DNA of 64,000 bases from Crocodylus rhombifer (GCA_038503035.1 JAVSML010001000.1:744397-808396); one strand, 5' to 3'; numbered from the stretch's first letter, positions 1 to 13,684 are shown. Notes: a model not told the origin generated them from the sequence alone. Translations and numbers: made by a program.

Positions 1-670
1 TTTTTCTATTGTCCTCTCAAGAGCAACACAGAAGTATAGGGGCTATGTACAAGCATTGAATTATTCAATTTCTAGCGGTGGGAAATTTCCAATAAAAATG
101 GTTTTGGGAGAGGAACAGTACAGGCATTCACTCTGCAATCATTCCCTCTGCCTTAATTCTCACATGTTCCCAACACCAATGATGATAGTTGGGGGAAATG
201 TAACCTGCTCAAGTACTCCAATTCCCAGGGGGATTAGAGAAAAACCATCTGCCTGTTTCTCATTCTAGAATCCCTAGAGCAAGAAGCTGGGAGCTGAGTG
301 GACTGAGCACTGGAGCAAAGCCTCCTGTCTACTTCTCACACAGGGGACTCCCATGTGTAAGGAACTGGCACAGAAAAGCTAGTGGCTGCTTCTCCCCTCT
401 GAGTATAGCATCACCCCACATATAAAAGACATCTTTTCAATAGAAAATGGCGCAGCTATGCTACAAGCTTTTGCACCCAGGAAGGTAGGAATGTGAACTC
501 CCAGTACAACCTGTGTTGGAGCTTCTCAGGACAAAAGACTAGATTACCACATAATGAAATAAACTCCTATTAGCATGTAGGAAGGAGAGGAGTAGACATC
601 TAAAAATAAATTAAGAATCTTTTTCAAAGAGAGATGACCATGGTAGTTCCTTAAAATTAATAGTGTTCAT

Positions 671-1445
671 TAGGAGTGTGTGAAGTGGGCCCCATTTGAT
701 TCAGATTTGGCCCAAATCAGGGACAAAGATTTAATTGGTTGATTCATATCACTGTCCCCAATTCGATTTGGCTGAATCCCAGTGCGATTTGGAAAATCAG
801 CGACTTGAACATAGAGATAGCTTTAAAAGCTTTTTCTACATGCCTTGAGGTAGTAGATGTGGCTCATGATCACTGAGATGCTGGGGCACATGGAGCATCA
901 CACAGGAGTGTGAGGGGGGGAGGGCCTCCATGTACCCAGTGGTGAACCCAGAAGTGTACCAGAAGTACTTCCAATCCACTTCTGGGTCTGTCAGGGAGTG
1001 CATTGCCCCACCCCCCCATGCCTCCCTGGCTTGGTGATCAGCCACAGGGGGACCCTAGGTGCCCCCCCCCCCCCAGACCCAGGAGGCACCAGTCACTGAG
1101 CCAGGGGGAGTCCCCCCACACACTGCCCAGTGGACCCGGAAATGGATCAGAAGTGCTCTGGTCGGCTTTAGGGTCTGCTGCTGAGCATCCTGGGGAGCCC
1201 GCTGCACTCCTGTGGGCCACTCTATGCACCCCAGCATCACAGCACTCATGAGCTACCTAGAGGTATGTAGAAAAAATATTTAAAGCTGTCTCTATGTCCA
1301 AATCTCCTAAACTTTCTAAATTGATTTGGAGGGTTCCAATTTGATTCGGAGAGGTTAAAGGGTCCTCTGATTCAGTTTGGATTCAGAGATTCAGCTGCTG
1401 TATCAGGCCAACTCAAATCAGGGACTGAAGCTTTCAACAGCCCTA
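671..1445. mobile_element. nonautonomous hAT-type DNA transposon, copy 1
   Basis: A 775-bp element with long terminal inverted repeats. The left arm (AGTGTGTGAAG... through TTTAAAAGCTTTTTCTACAT) pairs with the right arm read in reverse (TAGGGCTGTTGAAAGC... through TTTAAATATTTTTTCTACAT), about 190 bp each. It is flanked by near-perfect 8-bp duplications, GTGTTCAT at 663-670 and GTATTCAT at 1446-1453. The core is GC-rich with cytosine runs. A second copy lies at 56289-57087. No transposase is encoded; 8-bp duplications point to the hAT superfamily. Confidence 0.85.
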
Positions 1446-4400
1446 GTATTCATGTCCAGATATGTATTTACAAAAGTCAGGAGGCTTTTACCCCATTACA
1501 AAAAGAATGGTGGACACAGATATGGATAACAACTGAAATGGAAAAGACATACAAATCAAAAGACAAAAAGTGAACTCATTATATTTTCCAGACTTCTATT
1601 CTCAACCCTTACAGGAGAAATTTAGTTAATCTGCGTTTGGTCAAAAGATTCATTTCCATGCTGAAAAATAGAAATAATCTGTATACATTTTAACTGGGGA
1701 GAAAATTTGATACTCATTAGCATAAAATTTAATAGTCACAAAAAATTTAGCTCTTTCTAGCGATGTACTTTCTCCTCTTTCATTTATTTCTCTTTTTCAC
1801 ACACCAGCCCAGCCCAGCTTTTCTTATGGTTTCTCTAATTATGAATATTAATAAAAAGTAACGATCATAAATCATTCCTTATCTAGACAAGACCAATTAA
1901 TGCTTCACTTGCATATGCTGTGGACCTAGATCCAGTGGCTGGAAAGTAAAGCTAGAACAATTTAAACTAGCAGTAGTTTGCTATTTTTAATTTTTCACCG
2001 TGAGGGCAATTAACCACTGAAACTTTTTGCTGGTTGAAAATGCCTACCACTGAAACCATACCTTGCTTAAAATGTGCTTGTCAGCCAAAAACCTTAAACA
2101 TACTTGTACATTTAAAAAAATTATACCTAATTTAACAGACCTACTCCTGAATCCATTTCAGAACCGTGCTGGATTTGAATATTTTAAATCTGTCATTTTT
2201 AACAATGATATGCGTTTTTTCACCTGTTTTGTACTTTATTATACTGACACATCATGCAATCTTATCTTTTCATCCTTTCACACAATTTCCTTATCCTTTC
2301 AGTTCTATTATCAAAAAATATATTAAATAAAAGAAAATGAGCAATGAAAGGCACATTATATTCAGTCAAAGAATAGATCTTTTAGTTTTCTATTCAAATG
2401 TTGGGCTTGGTCATATTTGGGCCTTTGTAGGTTAAATGAGTTCCCTTCTTCTGCCTTCTTCTTACATACACTCTAATGTTTGCTCACCCCCAGAGGTACA
2501 TAGACACACTCTGATCTAAAAGAAAGACCAGGCATAGCAACAGTAAAAAAGTATATATTAGCATGAAATACTTCAATTGAATTTACTTAAGGAAACCATT
2601 GATCAATATGAATTTGCAAAAAACCCCCAAAGCAACTACTCTATTTTAAATACTACACTCTCAACTGATCAATAATGCAGTAAGCCATAATATTGTATGT
2701 AGCTGATTGGAAAATAAGAGCTCCCTAGCAAAAAGAAACCTATTTTTAATACAAGGAAACCAAAAATAATGAAGATATATGAAAGAATAATTCAGTTTTC
2801 TTATGAAAAATATGTTTTGTTGGAAAAAAAGCACATTTTTATTAAAATGTCTTTAATTAAAAAAAAAATCAATCAAAAATATTTTATCATAACTATTTCT
2901 ATATGGTCCTTTTAATGGAACCTTTATCTTTCACTACCAAAATACTTACTTGAATTTGTACTAAAACTCTTTGTAAGATACTTTGCATTTCTCAATTTTC
3001 AGATCCCCCACATGCATCTTAAAATAAACATCCTTCATTTAGAAAAGAAAAATCTCTTGTAAAGGAAAATGCAAGGTAAGTGCTCAATTCACCTTACTCA
3101 AGCTTCAACTGCTTCCTGAAGATGAGCAAAAGCATAATTCTAGTTGGAATGAATACTGGCCAAGATGAGTGGAGGATATTAGTAGTAAGGAAGCTTGTGA
3201 GGGTAGGGGGAAAGTAATCAAAATGACTGAATAAAGTGTTTTTGGGTAATTGATTGACCATTGTAATGAATGGGCATCAGTACAAGCAAGCATAAAACCA
3301 GAGAAACCATGAGAAGAGAACTTCTTTTTATACTGTAGCAACTAATAACATAAAAATGACACTGGGATTACTGAGAACAACATTTTTTTAAATCCTAACC
3401 TAGATGGGATAAAGTATTTGGAAGATCTGTTAGCCATTAGAATCACAAGTAGAATATATATAGACTTTAAAGCACTATTGGAAAAGATCCATTAGGGTTC
3501 AGTAAAAATGTTCGGCTTATTAAAAGAACTTCTTCCACATTGTAAAAATATTTAAACAGCAACCAGGATTTGGGCAAGTGTCTGACTGAATTCCATTCAA
3601 AGCGAGAAGCAGACTAAGCCAACTTCATTAGCTGCAATTCATGTACTCCTCCCCCATTCCCCCTGCCCCGCTTCCATCAACCTAATACACACGGTATTGA
3701 TGATGCAAACTTCCATAAAGTGCCAGCTGATCGCAAACTTATGAAATGGTAGCTGGCTCCAAATATTCAAGAGAGCAAAGGTTACAGAAACATCATGAAT
3801 TATTCAAATTCCAAGTTTCCAAAATAATCTACCTGTCATCTAGGATTAAGATTTGTTGGAAGAGAATGTTTCACCATGTTCTGCATTTTCAAAAAGCCAC
3901 AAAACTGATAAGTATAAAGTTTGCACCAGTTTCAAGGCATTCTAAAAAGTCTTATGAAAGTCCAAGGCAAACTGAGGCATTAGTAGAAAGTGAGGGTAGT
4001 CTTGGACATACAGTTAAAAATCGTATTCACCGATAGCCTGATTATTTTGGTGCAGTGTCTACAATCAGAAACTTCAGCACTCTCTCAAGCAGAGAGAGGG
4101 AGGGAGGGAGGAACTCTAGACAAGGGAGGTAATAGTGAGTGGGGAATGTCCTGTCAGCCAAACCTGAGAAAAAGTCACTAGTAACTTATTTAACCGGGCT
4201 ACAGACACCACAGGAGTCTTGAGCAGGGGAAAGTCTGAGGACTCCCAATTCCTTTGTGGGGGAGGCCATATCTCTCAGTCCCTGGGAATGGTTTCAGGAC
4301 CTCCCCATCCTTCCCTAGGTGCTAGATTAGAGAAGCTGTATTCATCTCCTATTTTCCTCTTTCTACTCGCCTTGCTTTTGCCACCTCTCACCTCACAGTC

Positions 4401-4480
4401 CAAGATCCTCAGGCTACAACTACACAGGTGCCCTAGGTCCTCTCCAGGCTGTTTCAATAGAACAGACCCCCCACCACCAC

Positions 4481-4504
4481 ACACACACACACACACACAC
4501 ACAC
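4481..4504. repeat. (CA)n microsatellite
   Basis: A run of about a dozen CA dinucleotides in the intron. Likely length-polymorphic; no functional signal seen. Confidence 0.9.
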
Positions 4505-6977
4505 ATTCCTGCATTGCATATACTAAACCTAGAAACAAAGTCACTTCACTGTTACATGTATGGGTTTAGTGGGCACAAAGTAGGAGAAGTGGGTGAAGAA
4601 CTCACCAGGAAAACCTAGGCAAAAATGTAGACAAAGGCCCAAAGTGCACAATTAGCACAAAGCTTTTTAATACCACTCCCTTCAGAGGCTCTGATGGTGG
4701 TCTGATGAGATACAGAAGTTGGACACTGATATAATAACTCTGAGGGTTAAATTCAGGCCCAGAAGTCAATGTGGGGTTTTCCCTTGCCATCAATGGATCC
4801 CAAATTTCACCCCTGGTACCTCTTTACCAGCTGCTTGAATGCATCAGTCTTGTACTGGGGTAACCCAGCTGAGATCATAGTGAGTCAAAGTGTCTGAGAG
4901 TGAAGTATTACCCCTCATTTCCTCCTTCAACTCACTGATTGTCCTATGATTCAGACATTCAGTTGGGGGTCAAGTGACATCAGACAGGAGTCTTCAGAAA
5001 GGGCTGGCAGATTCATAGCACTTAGAAAGTCATCTCCTAGTCACAGATAAATACCTGTGACTTTAGGATTCACTCTGTTAATGTTTTCAAAAACTTTTCA
5101 GCCTAATCCTACAAGTTATAATCTCATTTAACAAAAGAAAAAGAACCCAACTATGAGACTCTCATAGTTATTTGATACCAAGAGCTGGAGCTTAAAGAAA
5201 AACAATAAATCATGAGAGTCACAATAAAAATCAGAGTTGACAACACTACTCAATCTGTGCCACTTTATCATTGCAATTCTCTTAGGCCAAAGCAAAAGAT
5301 ATTTACAGGACAGGTTTCCCAGGGTCTAACAGAAGAGAGGATAGTAGGGACCACTTATCGGCCCAGTAATCAGGCAGCTGGCCCTGAAGAAGTCCAGGGG
5401 TGGAGGAGAAGTATAACAGAAACACTTTCCTCCAGAATATTACCCCTGGCCATACAACAGCAACATATATGGCCTGCAAAAAGAGGGAGTGTATTTGTCT
5501 ACACAGAAGCATGCATACTAGGTATCTGGAAAGGAAGTGGTCAGATATCTGAGGAAATGATGGGTCAAATTAGTGAGGGAGTTGGTTGTTTTCTTTTTTA
5601 AAAAAGGCCCTGGAACAGGAGGCATGTGGCTGCAGCACACCATACTGACATGACAGTCCATGCTGTTTTCCTGCTCTTGCCACCTAAAACTTAACAATAA
5701 AAAACAGATTCTTCAAATCATTTTCCGGCAATAGAATAGTGTTGCTTCTAATTCACAATTTTTCATTAGGCTTTAGACAACAAACTAATAAGCACAATAG
5801 ACAGTGAGTGCTTCAGCAAACATTTTTGGTTTTAATCTAACAGCTATTGAAAGGAACTATATAGGACAGTGTGCAACTTTTACAGATGATCATATGTGCT
5901 TAATATCCTAATAGGATCAAGGTTAAGCATATATTGTTTGACCCTTTCAACTACTGACATCCTTGCCATGTTATTGTTAGTATTGCATGTTAAGCAAGCA
6001 AATTTTCAATGAACTTGTGTTGGCTTTACCACAGACACAGATGTTAGGCGGACTCCTTTGTTCATAAGGTTCTCATTATTAACTCAAACCAAGCTGAATA
6101 TTTGACTGAAGGAAAGGACCATATCATTGTTTTCAGATTTCACTCTATGACTTAACTGAACTACATCTGCCAGCTTTAGAAATACCAAGTACTTCTTGGC
6201 GCCAGTACTGGCGCCTCACTCTATGACTACCATCCTAAATGCTTCAGCTTGAGGAAGTCTAGTAACCATCAAAACAATTTAATAAAAACTTAAATCGTGA
6301 TTAAGGGTTACTCACTGGCTGACAGAACACACTAAAATTTGTTCTATTTATGAATTATTCCACAAAATAAATCTCAGCACAGCAAATGGAATTCATGTCT
6401 GTAAATACATAGGCTAGAAAGCTAGCAAGATTTTTTCATGATTTATGTAGTCTGTGTTATACTCAAAACCATATTTATTTAATAGGTAGCCTGGAACTTT
6501 ATAGGCTAATTCAGTGTGCTTCATATCTATCCAAAGCCTCTAGGAAGCATAAGAGACACTGAATAGAACTCCATTTTCCACCTTTTTTACACTGCTATCT
6601 TTGTATAAATATGACAATTACATCTCTCTAAAAGATTTCTCTTTATAAAACCAAGGCAAAATAAATTCAAAGCATACATGTATTATTCTAATGATAAACC
6701 CAGGAACTATTTTAGATAGCAAAAAGTACAATGCAAATCATAATTAACACTTTCAGATGTCTAGTTTGCCAGTGATGCTATTTATGTAAAAGTATGCATC
6801 AAAAACATCAATATTTTCTCATGCAACAGGCTGGAGACAAAGCCTCCAGATTTCTCATATCTGAAGAAATTGATTCTGAGCCCTATTGTGGTTGTACCTG
6901 TTTAAGGAAAAAGTCACATTCAATTGGCCCATCTCTCTTGGGTCATCCAATGGAAATATATATACTGACACACATTA

Positions 6978-7148
<171 letters not shown>

Positions 7149-7832
7149 TCAGGTGCTGGAATTTATTAACTATTTTGTACTACTAATTACAAATTCAAGA
7201 AACGTCAAATACTATGTACCATATTTGTCTAAGCCTTAAAAAAACCCCTAATAATTACCTGTTATTCAGGATGTTTAAATGTGCCTCTGCTGCAAAAGCT
7301 ATTACAAGTACAGCTAGCCAAATAGTCTGGGTAAAATCCTAGCCCCAGTGAAGCCACTGGAAAAATTCTCATTGACTTCACCCTCCATTAAGATATACAT
7401 TTTCAGCTTCAACTTCACACTGATGTTACTGACTGTAAAAAACAGGCTGTCATAAAGAAACATTTCCAACTGTGTCTATCTTGGAATTGATTTGGTTTCC
7501 AAAACCACACAATGGTTTCCATCTTAGATGTAAGCTAAAACTGTGAGAATTTGTATTTTATTTGAATGCTTGATGCATTCTTTGCCAAGATGAATTTTAT
7601 TTAAAAAGCAAAATAACCATGTACACATTGGGATGTTCTTTGATCACTTTTAGAGAAATAAAAAAGGTCTCAAGTCTTGTAAAGAAAAACACATTCACAC
7701 CCCTGATACTGCCTATTTTAGCAGCTGGAAGTTAATATTAGCCTTATACATTTGGGTATATACCATATGTTTGCTTCATAAACTAACACATTAAGTAATA
7801 TGCAGACTAAGTTCCAGATAGCTTTAAGCAGT

Positions 7833-7920
7833 GATTCTCAACCAGGATGTCATGGCACCCTGAGGCATGACAAATTATTATAAGGGTGCCACAGGGTGCT
7901 GTATAATAACAACACCTATG
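7833..7920 (+). mobile_element. possible hAT-like element end
   Basis: The sequence CAGTGATTCTCAACCAGG followed by TGTCATGGCACCCTGAGGC resembles the CAGTGGTTCTCAACC end of Charlie/hAT-type elements. The opposite end and target duplication were not found, so the extent is only the part that looks familiar. Confidence 0.35.
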
Positions 7921-8632
7921 TATGATTCACAAGTTAAAACTAGAGATTCCCAATAGGAATCAATATTATAAAAATAGTATGATCTCTTGTGGTTTTTTCT
8001 GAAGTTTTTGCCATGAAAGACTTGTTTTATTATTTTTCTGTAGTTAAAAAAATGAGTGAAGGCTGAGAGCTGGTATCTTCCATGGGGCACCAATTCTAGC
8101 AATGGGAACCTTGGGTTTAGAAAGGTTCCCATTTAAGCGCTGGGGATTCTAACACACTCCTTGTTACAGTATTATAAAACTTTCAGGGAGTAGCTCCAGG
8201 AAAGAGATTCTTTTTCTGGCAAATTATATGGCCGTAGATAAATTAAGTTTTCAGCGCAGAATAATCTGGTACACAGGCTTATATATGGAATTGTATTTTG
8301 ACTAAGAATGCTACTTCCCTCACCAAGCACAAGGGCGACATGCTGATTTTTTTTCTCTTTTAACATAGCGCTCAGCTTCAATTATTCCTGAAAAGCCAGA
8401 ATATCACTGAAGCCAGAACAAATTCTAATTTCCAGAAATGATGGACTCAAATGTCAACACTGTTGACAATATTATTTTAAATTAGAATGGAACATTTATA
8501 CAGCAAAAAAATCTTAGACTGCTGTCGCATAAAGGGCTCAATGCAACATTTTAGTTTTAATGTTGTTCTTAATTGTTAAAAAGAAATAGATACGTGGGTT
8601 AAATTTTTTTAGCCTTAAAAGAAGATAATGGG

Positions 8633-8674
8633 AAGTAATCAAGCAGAAGGGAGAAGTAATCAAGCAGAAGGGAG
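8633..8674. repeat. 21-bp tandem duplication
   Basis: Two adjacent copies of a 21-bp unit starting AAGTAATCAAGCAGAAGGGA, a simple recent duplication in intron sequence. Confidence 0.9.
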
Positions 8675-8754
8675 ATACAAATTGTAGTGAAAATGGTTTT
8701 TAATAACCAACCCCTTCCCAACCATAAAAACCTTAAGCATATCAAAGAAGCTAT

Positions 8755-10530
8755 TTCTAGGCACCCAAAGGATACAAGGTCATAAGAAGCCACCAGCATG
8801 GATCTGTCAAGATCAGGTCATGGTTGACCAACCTGATTTCCTTGTATAACAAGGTGATAAGTTTTGTGGATGGCAGGAGAGTAGTGGATGCAACATACCT
8901 CATATTCAGCAATGCTTTTGACACAGTCTCCCATGGTATTCTTATTAGTAAGCTAAACAAATACACCTTAAATCAGGGGTAGACAAAGTCCAGGCTATGG
9001 GCTGGATCCAGTCAGCGGTGGACTCCATTTCCTAGCACCCCCTGTCCATATTGTTGGGGTCAGTTTCCATGGATACCCCAGCAGCTGTGATAGCACAGGG
9101 CCAGGGTTTCCATTGAGATCAGCCCCAGCAGCACTGGCAGGGTGCATGGTAGGAGAAGGCCGGGGCACAGCCATAACCAGCTGCCTGCATGCCCCTGCTC
9201 AGAGCATGTACACAGTGTATTGTGGCTCTGCCCCAGCTCTGGACCATGCTGTCACCACTGCAAGGAGCTGGGGCACAGCCACAGTCCGCTGCCTGCATGC
9301 CCCTGCCCAGATTGCATGCCCCTGTCCTGGCTCCGGACCATACTGTCACCATTGCAAGATCCCAGCCCAGCCCCAGAGCAGCTCCCTGCCTGGCTGCACA
9401 CCCTGCCAGCATTGCTGGGTGCCAGTATCCATGGAAACCCCAGCCCCACATTATCACAGTGTGGCTGCTGCTGGGGTCTCCATGGAAACTGACTCCAGGC
9501 ATGTGGGTAGGGGCTGCTGGGAAATGGAGTCTGGTCACTGGGTGATTCTGCCATTTTGCCTGCTCCTGCCCTCAGTGAAGGTACTGTGCAGTGGATACAC
9601 GAGTGGTTGGATCACTATGCTCAAAGAATAGTCATCAATATCTCAATGTCTACTTGGAAGGAAATATCAAATTTGGTTTCCCAGAGTTCATCGTGGATCT
9701 GCTACTATTTAATATCTTCATTAATGAGAATGGGATTGAGTAGATATGTGGCAAATTTTCAGATGAGACAAAACTAGGGGATGTTGCAGACAGTTTGGAG
9801 GCAAGGATTATGATTCAGAATGATCTTGACAAACTGCAAAAATGATTCAGAATTAACTGAATGAAATTCAGTGACAAGTGAAAAATCCTACATTTAGGAT
9901 GGAGCAATTAAACTGGGGAATGAACAGCTACTCTGCAATACTTTGGGAGCTACACAGGACAACAAGCTGAATGTGTCAACTGTGAGCTCTTGTTGCAAAG
10001 CCAATGACATAGTGGACTGTATTAATACAAGTGTCACCTGCAAGTCAAGGAAGGTTATTCTTTCACTCTGTTTAGCACTGATGAGACTTCATCTGAAGCA
10101 CTGTGTTCAGTTTTGGGCACTGCACTCCAAGAAAGATGTGGGAAAACTGAAGTCCAACAGACAAGATTAAAAGAAAGATGATTTACAAGGAAAGGTTGTG
10201 AGAGCTGGAACTATTCAGTCTGGAGAAGGGAAGGCTGAAAGGGGAGTTAATAACCATGATCAAGTATCTGAAGACTGTTTTGGTAGGGAGTTGGCCATCT
10301 AACACCCATATCAGTAGTGAAAAGGAGGTGACATCTATTTCAGAAGTAGTGAATTACCAATTTTTGCTTCTGCACCCACCACCTCTGTCTTGCCCTCCCT
10401 GCTGCTGTAGCTAAAGCCACTGCAGAAATTTGGACTAGACGTACTACAGTACTCCCCAGGGTTGATCCAGCAGAGGGTTTGACTAGATGATCTCCAGAGG
10501 TCCCTTCCAGCCCTATTTTTGTATGATTAT
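8755..10530 (+). mobile_element. CR1 LINE fragment, interrupted by a DNA element
   Basis: A decayed CR1 copy in plus orientation. Near 8900-8955 the frame reads like reverse-transcriptase motif A (AFDTVSHGILIS). From 9600 to 10200 it continues into the RT C-terminal region with many frameshifts. The last 100 bases (GTTTGACTAGATGATCTCCAGAGGTCCCTTCCAGCCC region) are the CR1 3' end. A hAT-like element at 8974-9568 splits it, so the CR1 is older than that insertion. The copy cannot encode a functional protein. Confidence 0.85.
8974..9568. mobile_element. GC-rich hAT-like element nested in CR1
   Basis: The left end CAGGGGTAGACAAAGTCC matches the left end of the element at 26262; the right end read in reverse (CAGGAGCAGGCAAAATGG) matches the left end of the short copy at 45047. 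Subterminal inverted repeats around GACTCCATTTCC occur on both sides. Flanking octamers CCTTAAAT and CCCTCAGT agree at 5 of 8 bases, consistent with a worn target duplication. The core holds an imperfect tandem of about 115 bp (near 9160-9365) built around CTGCCTGCATGCCCCTGC. Open frames here are composition artefacts. Confidence 0.7.
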
Positions 10531-11879
10531 AAGAGTGCCTGATGGAAAATAAGAGCCTAACTCAGAATTCAGCAAATAAACTGCCTAAAATGAGGAAACT
10601 GAAAGGAAATCCAAGATTAAGTACCTTGCTGTTCTAGTTATGTTGACTCCCCATCTCCAAGCCTCTTTTCTAATTAGCCATGAATAATAAAAATACTGTG
10701 TTGTGCTAATGAATTGAAAAAGCAACAAGCCAAACCCTCAACATAGCTTAACTCTTAGTCAAATGGTTAAATGCTTAAACTCAAGGTAAAAATGATATTT
10801 AATTCTGTAACAAATCAGTAAGAAATTTCCAAGTGATTAACCAACATCTAAAATCAGCCATTAATGACTCAAAACCAAAAATTAAATGGGTTGAAAAACA
10901 AAGAGTGTTTCTATTGATTAAGAATGCTATAGGCACATTTCAAACTTATAAAAAATTCAAAATTAAGAAAAATATCTTTAGAAATAGTTTTCACCCTCTC
11001 TTAAATAAGCTCAAAATATGGGGCATCTCTTGAACTGGACTAAGGGAATGAAAAAACTTCCATTTCGTGTATAAAACTCAAGTAATGATTCAGTAGTTTC
11101 CTTAATGTGGGGCTGAGTATATCCAGATAACCATAGCTGAGACTGAGAACTTAAGACTAGTGCTGCTTCAAATAGACTACATCACTTCACATCCAGGATC
11201 AGTGATATGTACCAAGAGAGGGTGCGATATGCCTGACCATGCTGCTGTGCTATGCCTGCATGGTTTGGAAGTAGTATTGATATTCTATTCCCTAAATCTC
11301 AGGTAAGTTCTGAAGAAAAGCTTAGTCAAAGAAAGAAAGAATCAGTTTTCTTGCTGTGGGGAAACCTCCCTACCCTGCCCCACCCCACCAAGGTAAGCAT
11401 CATACACAAATCTATGGCTGTGCTCCCATTATACCATCCATTATAATGCATTTGATTTCCCTAGCAGAGATCTGGCAAGTAACCTGAGGCGCAATGCAAG
11501 TGAAAGGAAGCAATCAAAAATAGGGGTAAAAAGAGTATTATTACACCGCTGCTACTTTCAGTGTACAAGTGTCCAAAGATTATACAGCACTGAAGAAACC
11601 ATTAGATCCTCTGAATATTAAATGTTCACAATTTAAGTGTCAAAAGTGTCAATTTAAAATTTATGCATATTAAGAGCTTTAACAAAACTGAATTCTATGT
11701 TGGAGATGAGGCGGAATTTTCTTCATATTCTATCCCACCCTCCACCCAGTATTTTGGATCCCAAGTGTTGAGCAGCCCCCAAGAAATATAGTTAAGGCAG
11801 ATTAAGCTTGCTGCAATTAGAAGTGGCAAGACCTTCTTGCATCTTATTTGAAAAGGTGTCTACATAAGTTAAAATTATT

Positions 11880-12310
11880 GCCTTAAAAATATATGGAAAA
11901 AATAGTGCATGAAGATTAGAAGAAAATGTTGTACAGGACACTAGTGAAACCTTACATGGAATTATTGAGCATGAATGACCCAAGATGTACATAGTAAGAT
12001 TAATTAAAATAGGAAAAGATGCAGGCAAAGATTACCAGGATGACTAGCAAAATGGAGAGGATACTGAAAAAGCTTGGCATCATTAATTAAGAAAGAAAGA
12101 CTAAGAGGATACAATTGTCCTCTGTGGATACATCTCTGGGGTAAACACGAGAAAAGATTTTTTAATTTTTTTTTTTTTTAAGGGAGTAGAAATTAACTGT
12201 GAATAAATTTAAACTGGAAATTAGCAGTAGGTTTTTACTCAGTGTAATAAGTGACGATCTGGAAGAGCCTTCCAATATGAGTAGAGAGACTAAAACTTAA
12301 CTTTAAGCTT
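11880..12310 (+). mobile_element. degenerate CR1/L3-like LINE fragment
   Basis: Plus-strand sequence with a weak match to the C-terminal part of LINE reverse transcriptases (a MLYRTLVKPYMELL-like frame near 11930) and the following 3' region. Strongly decayed, so the family label is tentative. Confidence 0.5.
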
Positions 12311-12318
12311 CATGGCTA

Positions 12319-13076
12319 GGGACAGACATTATACATGAACCAGTTTAAGTGATCAGAAACTGGTTTAAACTTGTAACAGAAGAGATGTTCAGTACATATA
12401 AACCAGCTTGAAAATAGGTAAAAACACTTTGAGGTATGCCTGGTTGAATGTAGTATCAGACTTAACTGATTTGGGTCAAACCGGTTTATGCAATGACTGT
12501 CCCAGACGCCTTGCTCATTTAAGTTGAACTCATCCTGGTATACTCTCTGGGCTGGGTGGGGCTCTCTGCTCCACAGCAGGGCTGGCCTCTCCTTTCTGCT
12601 CCCTGGCTGCAGCTCCAGCAGACTGTCTGTGCTATTGCAGATGGGACAAAGGCAGGGATTCCTTCTAAACAGGGATTCCCCTGTCCCCCCTGCCTCACAT
12701 AAACACCAAAAGTTAGCAGACCACATGCTAGCTATGGTTTGTGCTATTGCAGATGGGACAAAGGCAGAATCAACAGGTAGCTGGTAATGTCCCTCTCTTG
12801 CTTTCCTAATTATGTGATAAACACTATGGGGTGATAAATACTGTTATCAATTCCCTGCTGGTCAGAAGGGAGGGGGCACTCTCCCCCCCAGCTCAGTTGC
12901 ATAGATGGAAGGGAGGGCTGCTTTAGCACCCTGCAGTTTTTATCCTGATCCACTGCAGGCATGTGCCTGCATGTATGGGATGTCTGTACAGTTACACACT
13001 GATTTAGCCTAGTCAAGTTAAACTAAACTGTAAAGATGGAATGAATTCAGGCTCAGGTTTTTTGAATATCTGTCCC
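12319..13076. mobile_element. TIR element with GC-rich core, copy 1
   Basis: Ends GGGACAGACATT on the left and its near-perfect reverse complement (GGGACAGATATT) on the right. The first 180 bases share order and sequence with the element starting at 57686 (ACCAGTTTAAGTGAT, GGTTTAAAC and so on). The core includes a repeated phrase, TTTGTGCTATTGCAGATGGG-like, at about 12628 and 12738. No transposase was seen and no clear target duplication was found. Confidence 0.55.
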
Positions 13077-13200
13077 AAATCAATAATTTTATGAATAAGA
13101 CTACATGACATGGTTGCCTACAATAGCAGGGGATTGGACTTGATTAATTAAAAAGTCATAAGTACATAATAACATGAGAACTGTCATTTGCTGGGTCAGA

Positions 13201-13269
13201 CAATAGTTCAATCTTGTCCAGTATCCTGTGTCAGGCAATAGTTCAATCTTGTCCAGTATCCTGTGTCAT
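13201..13269. repeat. 35-bp tandem duplication
   Basis: Two head-to-tail copies of a unit beginning CAATAGTTCAATCTTGTCCA, inside the 3' part of the L3-like LINE. The duplication is younger than the LINE insertion. Confidence 0.9.
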
Positions 13270-13521
13270 GCTCTTCACTATTTAGTATTTTGTAAACCCT
13301 TATCTTGCCCCGTGCCCGAAGTATCTTTTTGCTAAACTAAAGAGGCCTTAGCCTCTTTAGTTTCTCATGTGGATGATCCTCCACACTACTAATCATCCTT
13401 GTTGCACTTCTCTGTACATTTTCTAGTTCTTCTAAATCCTCTTTGAGGTGTGTGGGGACCAGGACTGGGAGCAGTATTCAAGGTGTGCATGCACCATGGA
13501 TTTGTAAAGGGACCTAAAGAT

Positions 13522-13647
13522 CAGGGACTTGGTTTTGTCTGATAAAAAAAAAAAAAAAAAAAAAAGGAACAATCCCCAATCTTTGGGTTAAAAAAAAAAG
13601 CAACCCAAAATCCACATTTCTGCATGATCAAAATGAAAGTAAACACC

Positions 13648-13684
<37 letters not shown>

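Noticed and set aside
3690..3745. Search for the next FH2 exon around CATAAAGTGCCAG
   Set aside because: The reverse strand gives ALYG-like residues only by chance; the surrounding codons do not match the VVDLETLQALYEN region and splice sites are missing.
9113..9631. Overlapping frames up to 172 codons in the hAT-like element
   Set aside because: Frames on both strands of a GC-rich repeated core; no transposase or other motif.
12316..12787. Open frames of 136 and 87 codons
   Set aside because: They cross the end of a TIR element and have no family resemblance or coding pattern.
13650..13680. (CA)n run as an independent microsatellite
   Set aside because: It is the loop of the foldback MITE and is described with it.
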